Notes under the pieces: model-generated
Told to the model about the DNA's origin: nothing
The model's input: the letters and a program-made list of their open reading frames with translations, nothing else
The model's database searches: none
Position numbers and translations under genes: made by a program
In this document: one piece after another, positions 20,267 to 30,671 of the stretch
Layout of the letters: each line of letters starts with the position of its first letter
Numbering within the stretch: the first letter of the stretch is position 1
Assembly (NCBI RefSeq): GCF_000708675.1
Contig: NZ_JELR01000002.1
Span: 62,001-126,000, forward strand
Direction: 5' to 3'
From: Microbulbifer sp. HZ11
Lineage (GTDB): Bacteria > Pseudomonadota > Gammaproteobacteria > Pseudomonadales > Cellvibrionaceae
Length of the DNA stretch: 64,000 nt

Positions 20267-22293
20267 CTAATAACCTTCCAGAACTTGATCACGAGCAACA
20301 TCCGCTCGAGGTAGGTAAGCCGTTTTCTGAAACGCAGGGCTACCAGACTTTTGTCGTTGTCGGAGCGGGGCCGGTCGGTGTTCGTTGCGCGCAGCGTTTG
20401 CTCGAATACAGTAGCGATGCTCAGGTCGTACTGATCGGGGGCGAAGACACTCAGCCATATAATCGTGTGCGCCTGTCTCAGTATCTGGCGGACAACCTGG
20501 AGTCGTCCGAGCTGGACAACCCCGTCTCTCGTGAACCCCATCCACGTCTCGCAGAGTTTTACGGTCGCAATATTGTCGAAATCGACAGAACACGAAAGCT
20601 TCTGATAGATCGAGACGGACAGCACCAACCCTACAGCAAGCTCATACTGGCAACCGGGTCAACACCGATCTTGCCGGAACTTCCAGGCATTGGGCTGAAA
20701 AATGTCGTCGGGTTCCGCAACCTTCAAGATGCACGTGACCTGATCAAGTTACGAGAAACGGTGCAAACCTTCGTTGTTGTTGGTGCCGGAGCCCTCGGAC
20801 TGGAGGCCGCCGCTGCGCTCAAAACCAGTAATAATCGTGTGGTACTGCTGGCGCGGAGAGGGCTGTTGGGAAATCGCCTCTCCAGCACTGCCAATAGCTA
20901 CTTGAGCGCCGCTCTTTGTGCACTGCAGGTTGAAGTAATCGAAGGCGTCGGACTGGTCGGCTGTTCTGGCAGCCACGCTGTGGAACAGATTAACCTGTCA
21001 GATGGCAGCAGCCTAAGCACCGACTGTGTGGTTCTCTGCACTGGGATCAACCCGGAAACTACCCTTGCTACCCGATCGGGACTCGACACTAAGCGCGGCA
21101 TCCTGGTTTCTCCCTATATGCAAACCAGTGACCCGGACATTTATGCGGTGGGGGAATGCGCTGAGTATGACGAGCAGCTTTATCAGTTGGTACGCCCTGG
21201 GTTTGAGCAGGCTGAAATTTGCAGCAGACATATCTGCGCAACCACAGAACAAGCCAGGAATGCGCCGTCGTATCACGGCAGCCGCAACGATATCCAACTG
21301 AAGATTTCCCATATTCCGTGCCTCGTGATCGGGGAAACCGAACCAGACAATCTGCAGGAGGTCCAGGTAGACACCTTTGAAAACCGCTTCAAGGGTCATT
21401 ACCGGGAGCTGTATGTGCGCAATGGCCGGCTTATAGGCGCGGTCATGGTGGGGAGCTGGGATGAGTCACACTTACTGAAGCAGGCCATCGAAGATGGTGC
21501 CAGTGTCAGCGAGCGACAACTGGCAAATTTCCGCGAGCATGGCAATCTCTGGCAGAAAGCTGCCGTGCAGACCATCAAGCAACAGCCTGACAACTATCTG
21601 GTCTGTCAGTGTAATGGTGTAAGTAAAGGGGAGCTCTGCGGCGTAATCGCCCGTGGCAAGCGCACCCTGCAGGACTTGGAGCTGGAGACCAATGCTGGCT
21701 CGGCCTGTGGCAGTTGCCGTCCGCTGATGGCCGAACTGTTGGATATTCCGGCACCAAACCTGGTGATGCGCCACGCACGCGGTATTCTGATTATCTCGAT
21801 ACTTTCCCTCATTCTGATAGCCATTGCGGTAATCGCTCCTCCCCCACCCATTTCCGACAGTGTGCAGGTCAGCTGGTATCTGAAAAAAATCTGGTATGAC
21901 AGTTTCTGGAAACAGGTCAGTGGCTATACCTTGCTGACACTTTGCCTGTTGACGGCGAGCCTTTCGATGCGCAAACGCCTGCAGAGCATCAACCTGGGGC
22001 ACCTCGACCACTGGCGCTATCTCCACAGTGTTATCGGTTTCGCAGCACTGCTTGTTCTATTGGTACATACCGGGTTTCGCCTGGGAGAAAATCTGAATCT
22101 GGTGTTGATGCTGGTATTTCTTGCCGCCACCTGTACCGGCTCCCTGGTAGGCGTATTCATGGCCCGCAATCACCATTGGACGGACCTGAAACTGCGCGAA
22201 CACCGCAAGTGGTGGTCAAGAGTCCATTACGCGTTGCTCTGGACCCTGCCGGTTTTGCTTTTCTATCATATTTTCGCCGTGTATTACTTCTAG
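20263..22293 (+). CDS. Fused NAD(P)H/FAD oxidoreductase, BFD [2Fe-2S] and dihaem-b-type membrane protein
   Basis: 676-aa three-part fusion. Residues 25-330 are a NirB-like pyridine-nucleotide-disulfide oxidoreductase with two Rossmann motifs (FVVVGAGPVG for FAD and FVVVGAGALG for NAD(P)H). Residues 445-490 are a BFD-like [2Fe-2S] domain with Cys448, Cys450, Cys482 and Cys485 (CxC-x31-CxxC). Residues 505-676 form a membrane domain of about five helices. Two of these helices each carry a His pair 14 apart (His588/His602 and His655/His669), the geometry of two stacked b haems in ferric-reductase/NOX-type bundles. It lacks the sirohaem domain of nitrite reductase. Inferred role: move electrons from cytoplasmic NAD(P)H through FAD and [2Fe-2S] into membrane haems. 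GTG at 20263 has GGGAGG upstream. The cytochrome gene starts directly after its stop. Confidence 0.8.
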   Translation: MTNNLPELDHEQHPLEVGKPFSETQGYQTFVVVGAGPVGVRCAQRLLEYSSDAQVVLIGGEDTQPYNRVRLSQYLADNLESSELDNPVSREPHPRLAEFYGRNIVEIDRTRKLLIDRDGQHQPYSKLILATGSTPILPELPGIGLKNVVGFRNLQDARDLIKLRETVQTFVVVGAGALGLEAAAALKTSNNRVVLLARRGLLGNRLSSTANSYLSAALCALQVEVIEGVGLVGCSGSHAVEQINLSDGSSLSTDCVVLCTGINPETTLATRSGLDTKRGILVSPYMQTSDPDIYAVGECAEYDEQLYQLVRPGFEQAEICSRHICATTEQARNAPSYHGSRNDIQLKISHIPCLVIGETEPDNLQEVQVDTFENRFKGHYRELYVRNGRLIGAVMVGSWDESHLLKQAIEDGASVSERQLANFREHGNLWQKAAVQTIKQQPDNYLVCQCNGVSKGELCGVIARGKRTLQDLELETNAGSACGSCRPLMAELLDIPAPNLVMRHARGILIISILSLILIAIAVIAPPPPISDSVQVSWYLKKIWYDSFWKQVSGYTLLTLCLLTASLSMRKRLQSINLGHLDHWRYLHSVIGFAALLVLLVHTGFRLGENLNLVLMLVFLAATCTGSLVGVFMARNHHWTDLKLREHRKWWSRVHYALLWTLPVLLFYHIFAVYYF

Positions 22294-23640
22294 ATGAAAA
22301 ATTATAAATTCAAATTCTGGCACTACGGCTTGATGGTCACTCTCGCTGCGGCAGTGTTGATCACCTACAACCTCCAGGCTGACGACAAATCGTTTTTTCT
22401 CAGTGGCGAGGTCACCCATGGGCACCATCAGATCGAAATGGCCTGTTCTACCTGTCACGGTGATGGTTTTGCTGGACAGAAATTTATTCAGAACGCCTGC
22501 TTGGGTTGTCACCAGGAAGAGCTGATCCAGGCAAACGATAGCCATCCCCGCAGTAAGTTTCTGGATCCGCGCAACGCCGGCCTACTGGCACACCTGGATG
22601 CACGCCAGTGTATTTCCTGTCACACCGAGCACAAACCTGAAATCACCCATGAGATGGGCGTGTCTCTTGCGGGAGATTTTTGTTTCCACTGCCATAGTGA
22701 TATCGCCGAAAACCGACCCAACCATTCCGGTCTGGGTTTTGAAACCTGTGCCAGCGCTGGTTGCCATAATTATCACGATAACCGTTACCTGTACGAGGAA
22801 TTCCTTGCTTCGCGCATTGACAGCCCGGCATTGATTCCCGGAGGCCAGCTGCCGATGAGGTCACTTGTACTCAAATGGCAGGCTGAAGACGCCGACGGCC
22901 TCGCGCTCAGCGCAACCGATGCCGACTTCCCTGTGGATGTTGCCAATTCACAGCAGGGTGTATCGCTTGCGTCTGCCACCCAGGCCTGGGGCAATTCAGC
23001 CCACGCGCATTCCGGGACCAACTGCAGTGCCTGTCACCAAAACGGAGGGACAGGGATGGAGACGGCAGTCGTCGTGGAGAGCTGTGGCGACTGCCACAGC
23101 AGCCAGCTCGCACAGTTCACCCGCGGCAAGCACGGCATGCGGCTTTCTGCGGACCTTCCACAATCACTCCCCATGAATGTTCAGGAAGCGAAACTGCCAA
23201 TGCACCCCCACGCCATCGAATTGGCGAAGGAACTGAGCTGCACCAGTTGCCATAACCCCCATGATCTCGATACCCGTGTTGCCTCGGTGGAGGCCTGCCT
23301 GGGCTGTCACAACGACACTCATAGCCTGGCGTACCAGGAATCACAGCACTTCCGTCTCTGGAGTGACCAGCAGTCGGGTGGCGTCAGCTGTGCAAATTGT
23401 CATATGCCAAGGGAAGAGCATGATGGGCAGATTCTGGTAAATCACAACCAGAATCATAACCTGCGTCCAAATGAAAAAATGTTGCCGGTGTGCCTGAGCT
23501 GTCACGGTGTTGAATTCGCTGTGGCCGCATTGGCGGACAAGGCATTGATTGAGAATAATTTTTCCGACGCGCCAGCAATGGAACACAAGACTTTCGAGCT
23601 GATTCGCGAGCGTATAGCCCGGATTAAAACCACTCAGTAA
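22294..23640 (+). CDS. Membrane-anchored multihaem (11-haem) cytochrome c
   Basis: 448 aa. An N-terminal hydrophobic segment (about residues 10-28) acts as signal/anchor, so the rest is periplasmic. I count ten CxxCH motifs (CSTCH, CLGCH, CISCH, CFHCH, CSACH, CGDCH, CTSCH, CLGCH, CANCH, CLSCH) and one expanded CASAGCH (CX4CH), giving eleven probable c-haems. Many additional His residues are available as distal ligands. It resembles doubled-CxxCH and cytochrome c3-type families more than NrfA or NapC; I cannot place it in a named subfamily. Its ATG follows the stop codon of the oxidoreductase with no spacer, implying tight coupling. It is the natural periplasmic electron acceptor of that membrane protein. 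Confidence 0.82.
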   Translation: MKNYKFKFWHYGLMVTLAAAVLITYNLQADDKSFFLSGEVTHGHHQIEMACSTCHGDGFAGQKFIQNACLGCHQEELIQANDSHPRSKFLDPRNAGLLAHLDARQCISCHTEHKPEITHEMGVSLAGDFCFHCHSDIAENRPNHSGLGFETCASAGCHNYHDNRYLYEEFLASRIDSPALIPGGQLPMRSLVLKWQAEDADGLALSATDADFPVDVANSQQGVSLASATQAWGNSAHAHSGTNCSACHQNGGTGMETAVVVESCGDCHSSQLAQFTRGKHGMRLSADLPQSLPMNVQEAKLPMHPHAIELAKELSCTSCHNPHDLDTRVASVEACLGCHNDTHSLAYQESQHFRLWSDQQSGGVSCANCHMPREEHDGQILVNHNQNHNLRPNEKMLPVCLSCHGVEFAVAALADKALIENNFSDAPAMEHKTFELIRERIARIKTTQ

Positions 23641-23658
23641 TCCCATCAGGAGGGGAAC

Positions 23659-24207
23659 ATGCGTAGTCTCATTTCCATCGTTATTTCAGCCGCCCTTTTA
23701 TCAGGCTGTGGAGAAAAAAGTGGTATCGCACCGGAAAGAATGGCGGATGCCATTTTTGCTGTTATCGAGGCAGACAGAGCCAGCTACACCAACTATGTAG
23801 TGAATCGCCTCGCCAATGAGGAAAAGGTTATTAAAGCGGAGGAGCACTGGAAGGACAGTAAAGCACTACCACTCCCCGCGCAAATGATGCGCATGGGTGC
23901 CGAGCGTGTGGCGGAACAGGAATCAGGTTTCAACTATGCTCTGCTATCTGAATGGGCGATCAATAAACAGAACAAGCCTCGCACGGAACTGGAACAACAG
24001 GGCCTGGAGTTTATCAATGAGAACCCCGGGCAGAATTTCTACGGCACCGAAACCCTGGGTGACACCGAGTATTTCACTGCCATATACCCTGACGTCGCCG
24101 TATCCCCGGCCTGTGTCAGTTGCCACAATGAGCATGTCGACAGTCCTCGCACCGATTTCGAGATTGGCGACACTATGGGCGGCGTTGTTATTCGATTCCC
24201 GCTCTGA
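23659..24207 (+). CDS. DUF3365-type mono-haem c lipoprotein
   Basis: 182 aa. The N-terminus MRSLISIVISAALLSGC is a lipoprotein signal with lipobox LLSGC, Cys17. The body matches the DUF3365/Tll0287-like haem domain, with a single CVSCH motif near residue 153 and the end TMGGVVIRFPL. The same fold occurs as a sensor or redox domain. It is probably anchored in a membrane facing the periplasm. It starts 18 bp after the 11-haem cytochrome with a strong AGGAGGGG ribosome-binding site, and is the last gene of the redox operon. It could be an electron carrier or a redox sensor for the chain. Confidence 0.78.
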   Translation: MRSLISIVISAALLSGCGEKSGIAPERMADAIFAVIEADRASYTNYVVNRLANEEKVIKAEEHWKDSKALPLPAQMMRMGAERVAEQESGFNYALLSEWAINKQNKPRTELEQQGLEFINENPGQNFYGTETLGDTEYFTAIYPDVAVSPACVSCHNEHVDSPRTDFEIGDTMGGVVIRFPL

Positions 24208-24240
24208 GCAATCTCTCTATTCAGACTCTCAGTACCACTG

Positions 24241-24277
24241 AAATGAAAAGCCCCGGAAATTCCGGGGCTTTTCATTT
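24241..24277. terminator. Strong bidirectional terminator
   Basis: Perfect 17-bp stem from AAATGAAAAGCCCCGGA and its complement with an AAT loop, A-rich on one side and T-rich on the other. It serves both the redox operon (plus) and the chitinase gene (minus). Confidence 0.93.
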
Positions 24278-24291
24278 TTATCTCGGGTCTG

Positions 24292-25869
24292 TCACGGCAG
24301 GTTGTGCACGTGGCTACCTACGGGCCCGGAGAAAATACCCCCGTCGTGCATATCCCAGTTAATGGACCAGGTCATAACGCCATTGAAGGTCGGGTATGAC
24401 TGTGACGGTGTGAGTGTGTCACAGTTCAGCTGCTGGGTCAGGCAATCCAGGGCGCGGTTAATATCCGCTGGCGTTGCATGGCCACTGCCCGCTGCACTGG
24501 GACCGGATGGCAGTGCAAGTCCAACCTGATCCGGACGCAAGCCTTCAAAGAATCCCGCATCACCATATCCCAGGGGAAATCCTTCGATCAGCATCAACGC
24601 TGAGGCCACCATCATATCCACGGTACCAGCCGCATAGGCCTGGCCGCGATAGGGAGTTGCGAGACCGCCGTTGTTGTACAGCTGCACATGCAGTAGATCC
24701 AGGTCGTCGCGCAGCTGGTCAATCATGGGTAGGTATGCCCCCCAGATTCCGGTATAGGAGACGTAGCCACCCTGAACATAGGGATGCTCCGGCGCCATGG
24801 ACAGGTACATTCCGGGATAACGCTGCTTCAACTGTTTGACCGCATTGACCATATTCTGGATCACCGGAGCACCATGCATGACACCGGCACCGGACTCCAG
24901 ATCAATATCGATTCCATCAAAGCCATACTCATCAATCATCGCCGCGGTGCTGTTGACGAAGTTGGTGACGTTTTCTTCGGTGTTGAGGGTCACGGTGCCC
25001 TTCTCACCACCGTAGGATGCGATCACTATTTTCCCTGCGGCACGCTTGGCGGCAATGTCGGCAATAAACTGCTGCTTATCGAGGCCCGGATCGAGGTTGA
25101 ATTCGATACTGCCATTGCCCGCGTCGTCAACAAAAGCCACCACAATCACGTCCCAGACATCAGAAACCTCACTAATACGGTACAAACCGGATCCGTTGTC
25201 AAAATTGTGCCAGTAACCCACTAGCGCATGTTTCGGCAGCAGGCCACTGTTCCCCCCTGAAGAGCTGCCACCGGACGAACCGCTGGAACTGGATGACGAG
25301 CTCGAGCCACCACTGGATGAACTACTGGAAGATGAGGAGCTACCGCAGTCACCGACCTGGCTCCAGGCGTCCTGCCAGTGCGCACCCACCCCGGGCTCAT
25401 AGGCCCAGGCGGCACTGGAAGAACACCACCCGGCAATGTTGCACTGAAATTCCAGACCAACATTCTGCACCAGTTGGCCCGCGGTGTAGCTGGTACCCGC
25501 CACGTACTCTATAGAGGTACAGGATCCGCCGCCGGATCCACCGCTGGAGCTCGATGAAGAGCTGGAAGAAGAACTCGATGACGAAGAACTGGAGGAGCTG
25601 GATGAGGAACTTGACGAAGAGCTGGATGAGGACGAGCCGCCATCACAGGCACCGTCGTAAGCCCACACATCCCAAGTACCTGAGTGGGTCGCCGGATTTT
25701 CGTTTTGTGTCCACCATTTGGCGGTATAGGCGTTGCCCAGGTGCTGAACCGAATCGTCTCCTACATAAATACCGGCACTCTGCCAATCCGGTCGCGCACT
25801 ACAGTCTACTGCCGCGGCCTCGATCGAAAACAACCCGAGCGCAAGCAGGCTCATTAATTGCCTTTTCAT
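24292..25869 (-). CDS. Secreted GH18 chitinase with two small chitin-binding modules and poly-Ser linkers
   Basis: 525 aa. A signal peptide ends near AAAVDC (about 21). Residues 22-76 are a CBM5/12-like module (AKWWTQNENPA). Residues 79-109 are an uninterrupted run of 31 serines. Residues 117-176 are a second carbohydrate-binding module (CSSSAAWAYEPGVGAHWQDAW). Residues 177-206 are a Ser/Gly linker. The GH18 catalytic domain runs from about 210 to the end, with DGIDIDLE giving the catalytic acid Glu325. The substrate-assisted mechanism of the family and the linker style typical of Cellvibrionales secreted hydrolases support an extracellular chitinase. Compared with its larger neighbour it has a GH18 domain of ChiD/bacterial class type with a compact barrel. 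Confidence 0.92.
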   Translation of the reverse strand: MKRQLMSLLALGLFSIEAAAVDCSARPDWQSAGIYVGDDSVQHLGNAYTAKWWTQNENPATHSGTWDVWAYDGACDGGSSSSSSSSSSSSSSSSSSSSSSSSSSSSSSSGGSGGGSCTSIEYVAGTSYTAGQLVQNVGLEFQCNIAGWCSSSAAWAYEPGVGAHWQDAWSQVGDCGSSSSSSSSSSGGSSSSSSSSGSSGGSSSGGNSGLLPKHALVGYWHNFDNGSGLYRISEVSDVWDVIVVAFVDDAGNGSIEFNLDPGLDKQQFIADIAAKRAAGKIVIASYGGEKGTVTLNTEENVTNFVNSTAAMIDEYGFDGIDIDLESGAGVMHGAPVIQNMVNAVKQLKQRYPGMYLSMAPEHPYVQGGYVSYTGIWGAYLPMIDQLRDDLDLLHVQLYNNGGLATPYRGQAYAAGTVDMMVASALMLIEGFPLGYGDAGFFEGLRPDQVGLALPSGPSAAGSGHATPADINRALDCLTQQLNCDTLTPSQSYPTFNGVMTWSINWDMHDGGIFSGPVGSHVHNLP

Positions 25870-25921
25870 AGCGTTTTCCTAAGTTATTTTTGGAAGGTTT
25901 GCTTACACAGACATCGAAAAG

Positions 25922-25949
25922 AACAGAGGGCGCCGTGGCGCCCTCTGTT
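25922..25949. terminator. Terminator between the two chitinase genes
   Basis: 13-bp stem AACAGAGGGCGCC and its complement with a tight loop. On the minus strand it is followed by C and TTTT, suitable for ending the transcript of the larger chitinase gene. Confidence 0.8.
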
Positions 25950-25963
25950 TACAGCTTTAACAC

Positions 25964-28849
<2,886 letters not shown>

Positions 28850-28890
28850 TCACCTTGTCGTTATCTTTTATTGATCAGGATCTATCAATG

Positions 28891-28906
28891 AGAGCAGCGG
28901 TGTAAT
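28891..28906. promoter_or_regulatory. Degenerate third copy of the chitinase operator
   Basis: AGAGCAGCGGTGTAAT agrees at 12 of 16 positions with the operator at 29043-29058. It is close to the start codon, where a bound repressor could block or loop. Confidence 0.3.
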
Positions 28907-29013
28907 GTCCGTCTTACCTCAACGGGCAGCGCTGCCCCCGATTGAACGGCATTCAGTAATATCTGGATACCGGTACTTCATTTGTTATTTCTTTAACAGT
29001 ACCTCTTTTCGCC

Positions 29014-29029
29014 ATGACACCGCTGTCAT
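29014..29029. promoter_or_regulatory. LacI-type operator, copy 1
   Basis: ATGACACCGCTGTCAT: arms ATGACA/TGTCAT with central CG, the shape of LacI-family operators such as those proposed for GlcNAc/chitin regulators in gammaproteobacteria. It is the exact reverse complement of copy 2. Confidence 0.6.
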
Positions 29030-29042
29030 TCTTCATGAAATC

Positions 29043-29058
29043 ATGACAGCGGTGTCAT
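29043..29058. promoter_or_regulatory. LacI-type operator, copy 2
   Basis: ATGACAGCGGTGTCAT, centred 29 bp from copy 1. The pair therefore also forms one large inverted repeat. Confidence 0.6.
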
Positions 29059-29202
29059 TACTCTTTCACAATACCCCCGGACCCTTCCCTTGACCAGCCC
29101 CCTAAGGCAGTCCTGAGAGGTAAGTCACACAGAAGATTGCGTTTCTGGCGGTATTTTTCGCTTCTGCGACCTGCGGGAATGAAGAAAGAAGGCACAGGAA
29201 AA

Positions 29203-29229
29203 GAAAAGCGGCCGAACGCTGTCGACCGC
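29203..29229 (-). terminator. Terminator-like hairpin on the minus strand
   Basis: AAGCGG-C-CGA pairs with TCG-A-CCGCTT, leaving one internal mismatch. On the minus strand the stem is followed by TTTTCTTTT. It lies about 120 bp downstream of the small minus-strand frame 29347-29490, so it may end that transcript. Confidence 0.45.
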
Positions 29230-29346
29230 TTCACCCCATTTTCCCAATCAAGCTGACTGAAACTTCCCGCTCGTTCACTCGCTGAAATCCATCAATCTCA
29301 GATCAGTGGTCACCCGCTGTGGGCCTATTTACGGTCATGTTCAGTC

Positions 29347-29490
29347 CTAGTTACGGACCGCTTGTTGTTGGCACTCCACCTCGTCTTGCGATGGGGGAGT
29401 CTTCCCGGGACTGATACCAGTGTAGAGTGGCTCGGGCTGCTCCCAAGTCTTTTTTACACATCGGGCTCTGACTGCTTTTAATGAATACAT
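29347..29490 (-). CDS. Possible small protein of 47 aa
   Basis: An ATG at 29490 opens a 47-codon frame (begins MYSLKAVRARCVKKTWEQPE) ending at TAG. AAGGTAGG lies at usable spacing upstream, and a T-tailed hairpin lies downstream on the same strand. The peptide is basic at the start, with two cysteines and a Pro/Gly-containing centre. I do not recognise it. The features argue for a real small gene, but only conservation in relatives could show it. Confidence 0.35.
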   Translation of the reverse strand: MYSLKAVRARCVKKTWEQPEPLYTGISPGKTPPSQDEVECQQQAVRN

Positions 29491-29620
29491 TGTCTACCTA
29501 CCTTCTTCCCGGTTCAGTCTTCCCCATCACTTCCTAACCACCACCCCCTGACATCCGGGGTTACTGGCCGGTACTTGGTAATCCTACACTCGCGCTATCC
29601 ATCCATTGAGGAGGTCAACC

Positions 29621-29851
29621 ATGCCCTACGACAGCCGCTCAGAACTGCCCGACAATGTCAGAAGTGTGCTGCCCCCACACGCCCAGGATATTTACCAATC
29701 CGCTTTCAATAGCGCGTGGGACCAATATGCGGACCCCGACGACCGGAAGGGAGACAAAAGCCGGGAAGAAGTCGCTCACGCAGTGGCCTGGTCTGCGGTG
29801 AGGGAAAAGTACGAGAAAGGCGACGACGATCAGTGGCACAAAAAACACTGA
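29621..29851 (+). CDS. ChaB family protein
   Basis: 76-aa protein matching the ChaB family (MPYDSRSELPDNVRSVLPPHAQDIYQSAFNSAWDQY), a small helical fold once named as a cation-transport regulator but of uncertain function. The highly charged C-terminus contains the conserved AVAWSAVREKY. The ATG at 29621 has a perfect GAGGAGG before it; a start five codons upstream is less likely. It appears to be monocistronic. Confidence 0.85.
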   Translation: MPYDSRSELPDNVRSVLPPHAQDIYQSAFNSAWDQYADPDDRKGDKSREEVAHAVAWSAVREKYEKGDDDQWHKKH

Positions 29852-29935
29852 CCCCCTGCGAATTTCAGTTGGGAGCCGGATGCCGGCACCATACACTCCA
29901 AGCGCTATGTCAGAGCAAGTACAAGCGGAGTATTT

Positions 29936-30205
29936 ATGCAATTCCAGACACTAAAACGCGCCGGTGTAACATGTGCCCTGGCGCTCTCCCTAACGACTGC
30001 CGGCTGTGCCAATATGAGTGACACGGATCGCCGGGTAGGTACCGGTATCGGTATTGGTGCGGTGACCGGAGCACTGGTGACCGGCGGTGATATTGGCGGT
30101 GCCGCTGTTGGTGCTGCGTTAGGTGGTGCTGGTGGCTGGCTTTACGATCGCGAGAAGAAAAAGCATTACTACTATGACAGCCGCGGTCGTCGGGTCTACC
30201 GTTAA
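29936..30205 (+). CDS. Glycine-zipper lipoprotein
   Basis: 89 aa. The lipoprotein signal ends with LTTAGC (lipidated Cys24). It is followed by a glycine-zipper segment rich in GxxxG (GTGIGIGAVTGALVTGG, then GGAAVGAALGGAGGWLYD), then a basic/aromatic tail (KKKHYYYDSRGRRVYR). It resembles the OmpA-associated SlyB/YMGG-type outer-membrane lipoproteins without their C-terminal domains. The likely place is the outer membrane, inner leaflet; the function is unknown. It is followed by its own terminator. Confidence 0.8.
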   Translation: MQFQTLKRAGVTCALALSLTTAGCANMSDTDRRVGTGIGIGAVTGALVTGGDIGGAAVGAALGGAGGWLYDREKKKHYYYDSRGRRVYR

Positions 30206-30215
30206 TCAGACTCAG

Positions 30216-30248
30216 ACAGTGGGCTCCTCAGGAGCTCACTGTTTTTTT
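30216..30248 (+). terminator. Rho-independent terminator after the glycine-zipper gene
   Basis: 12-bp stem ACAGTGGGCTCC with its complement (one mismatch), a short loop and seven T residues. It overlaps the end of the convergent DUF3820 gene. Confidence 0.88.
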
Positions 30249-30451
30249 AGCGGTTTTACCAATCCCTCCAGTCCTTCGACCTTTATTTCAAGGGTCAGCG
30301 CCATCAGGTAGCCAAGCCGCCCCTCGGGGAAAGCTTTTCTGGCAAACCACAGCAGATACTCTTCAGGCAGATCAATCAGTACACGCCCTGCATACTTGCC
30401 AAAGGGCATTTCCGTGCGTGCGATATCGACCAGATCCTGCTTATCAAGCAT
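30236..30451 (-). CDS. DUF3820 family small protein
   Basis: 71-aa protein with the family signature MPFGKYAGRVLIDLPEEYLLWFARKAFPEG. The Pfam entry is labelled as a quorum-sensing-regulated virulence factor in Pseudomonas, but its activity is unknown. Its GKYxG...LP..YL.W pattern is also found near DNA metabolism genes. The start may be the ATG at 30451 (MLDKQDL) or 30472 (MEVFGAN); neither has a strong ribosome-binding site. It is convergent with the glycine-zipper lipoprotein. Confidence 0.75.
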   Translation of the reverse strand: MLDKQDLVDIARTEMPFGKYAGRVLIDLPEEYLLWFARKAFPEGRLGYLMALTLEIKVEGLEGLVKPLKKQ

Positions 30452-30578
30452 GTTTGCCCCAAAAACTTCCATCCGTTTCCCGCTGGATTCTACACTGGAA
30501 CAAACTTGGCCCGGTATCGGCTCCTCTGGGCGCACGATCAATTTTTGTGCCTAAGGATCTATGGCAGTATGTAGGGCA

Positions 30579-30594
30579 GGCCACCTCTGTGGCC
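30579..30594 (+). repeat. Hairpin in the S46 peptidase leader
   Basis: GGCCAC-CTCT-GTGGCC followed 5 bp later by six T residues, upstream of the S46 peptidase gene. It could be a weak intrinsic terminator or attenuator. Confidence 0.3.
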
Positions 30595-30671
30595 GACCAT
30601 TTTTTGTGCAGCCGGGAAGATCCCCCAATAACCACAAAAACGATCCTGATAAATCCGCTGAAGGAATGACA

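Noticed and set aside
20263-22293. Annotation as assimilatory nitrite reductase large subunit
   Set aside because: The sirohaem/[4Fe-4S] domain is missing and replaced by membrane helices; no nirD follows.
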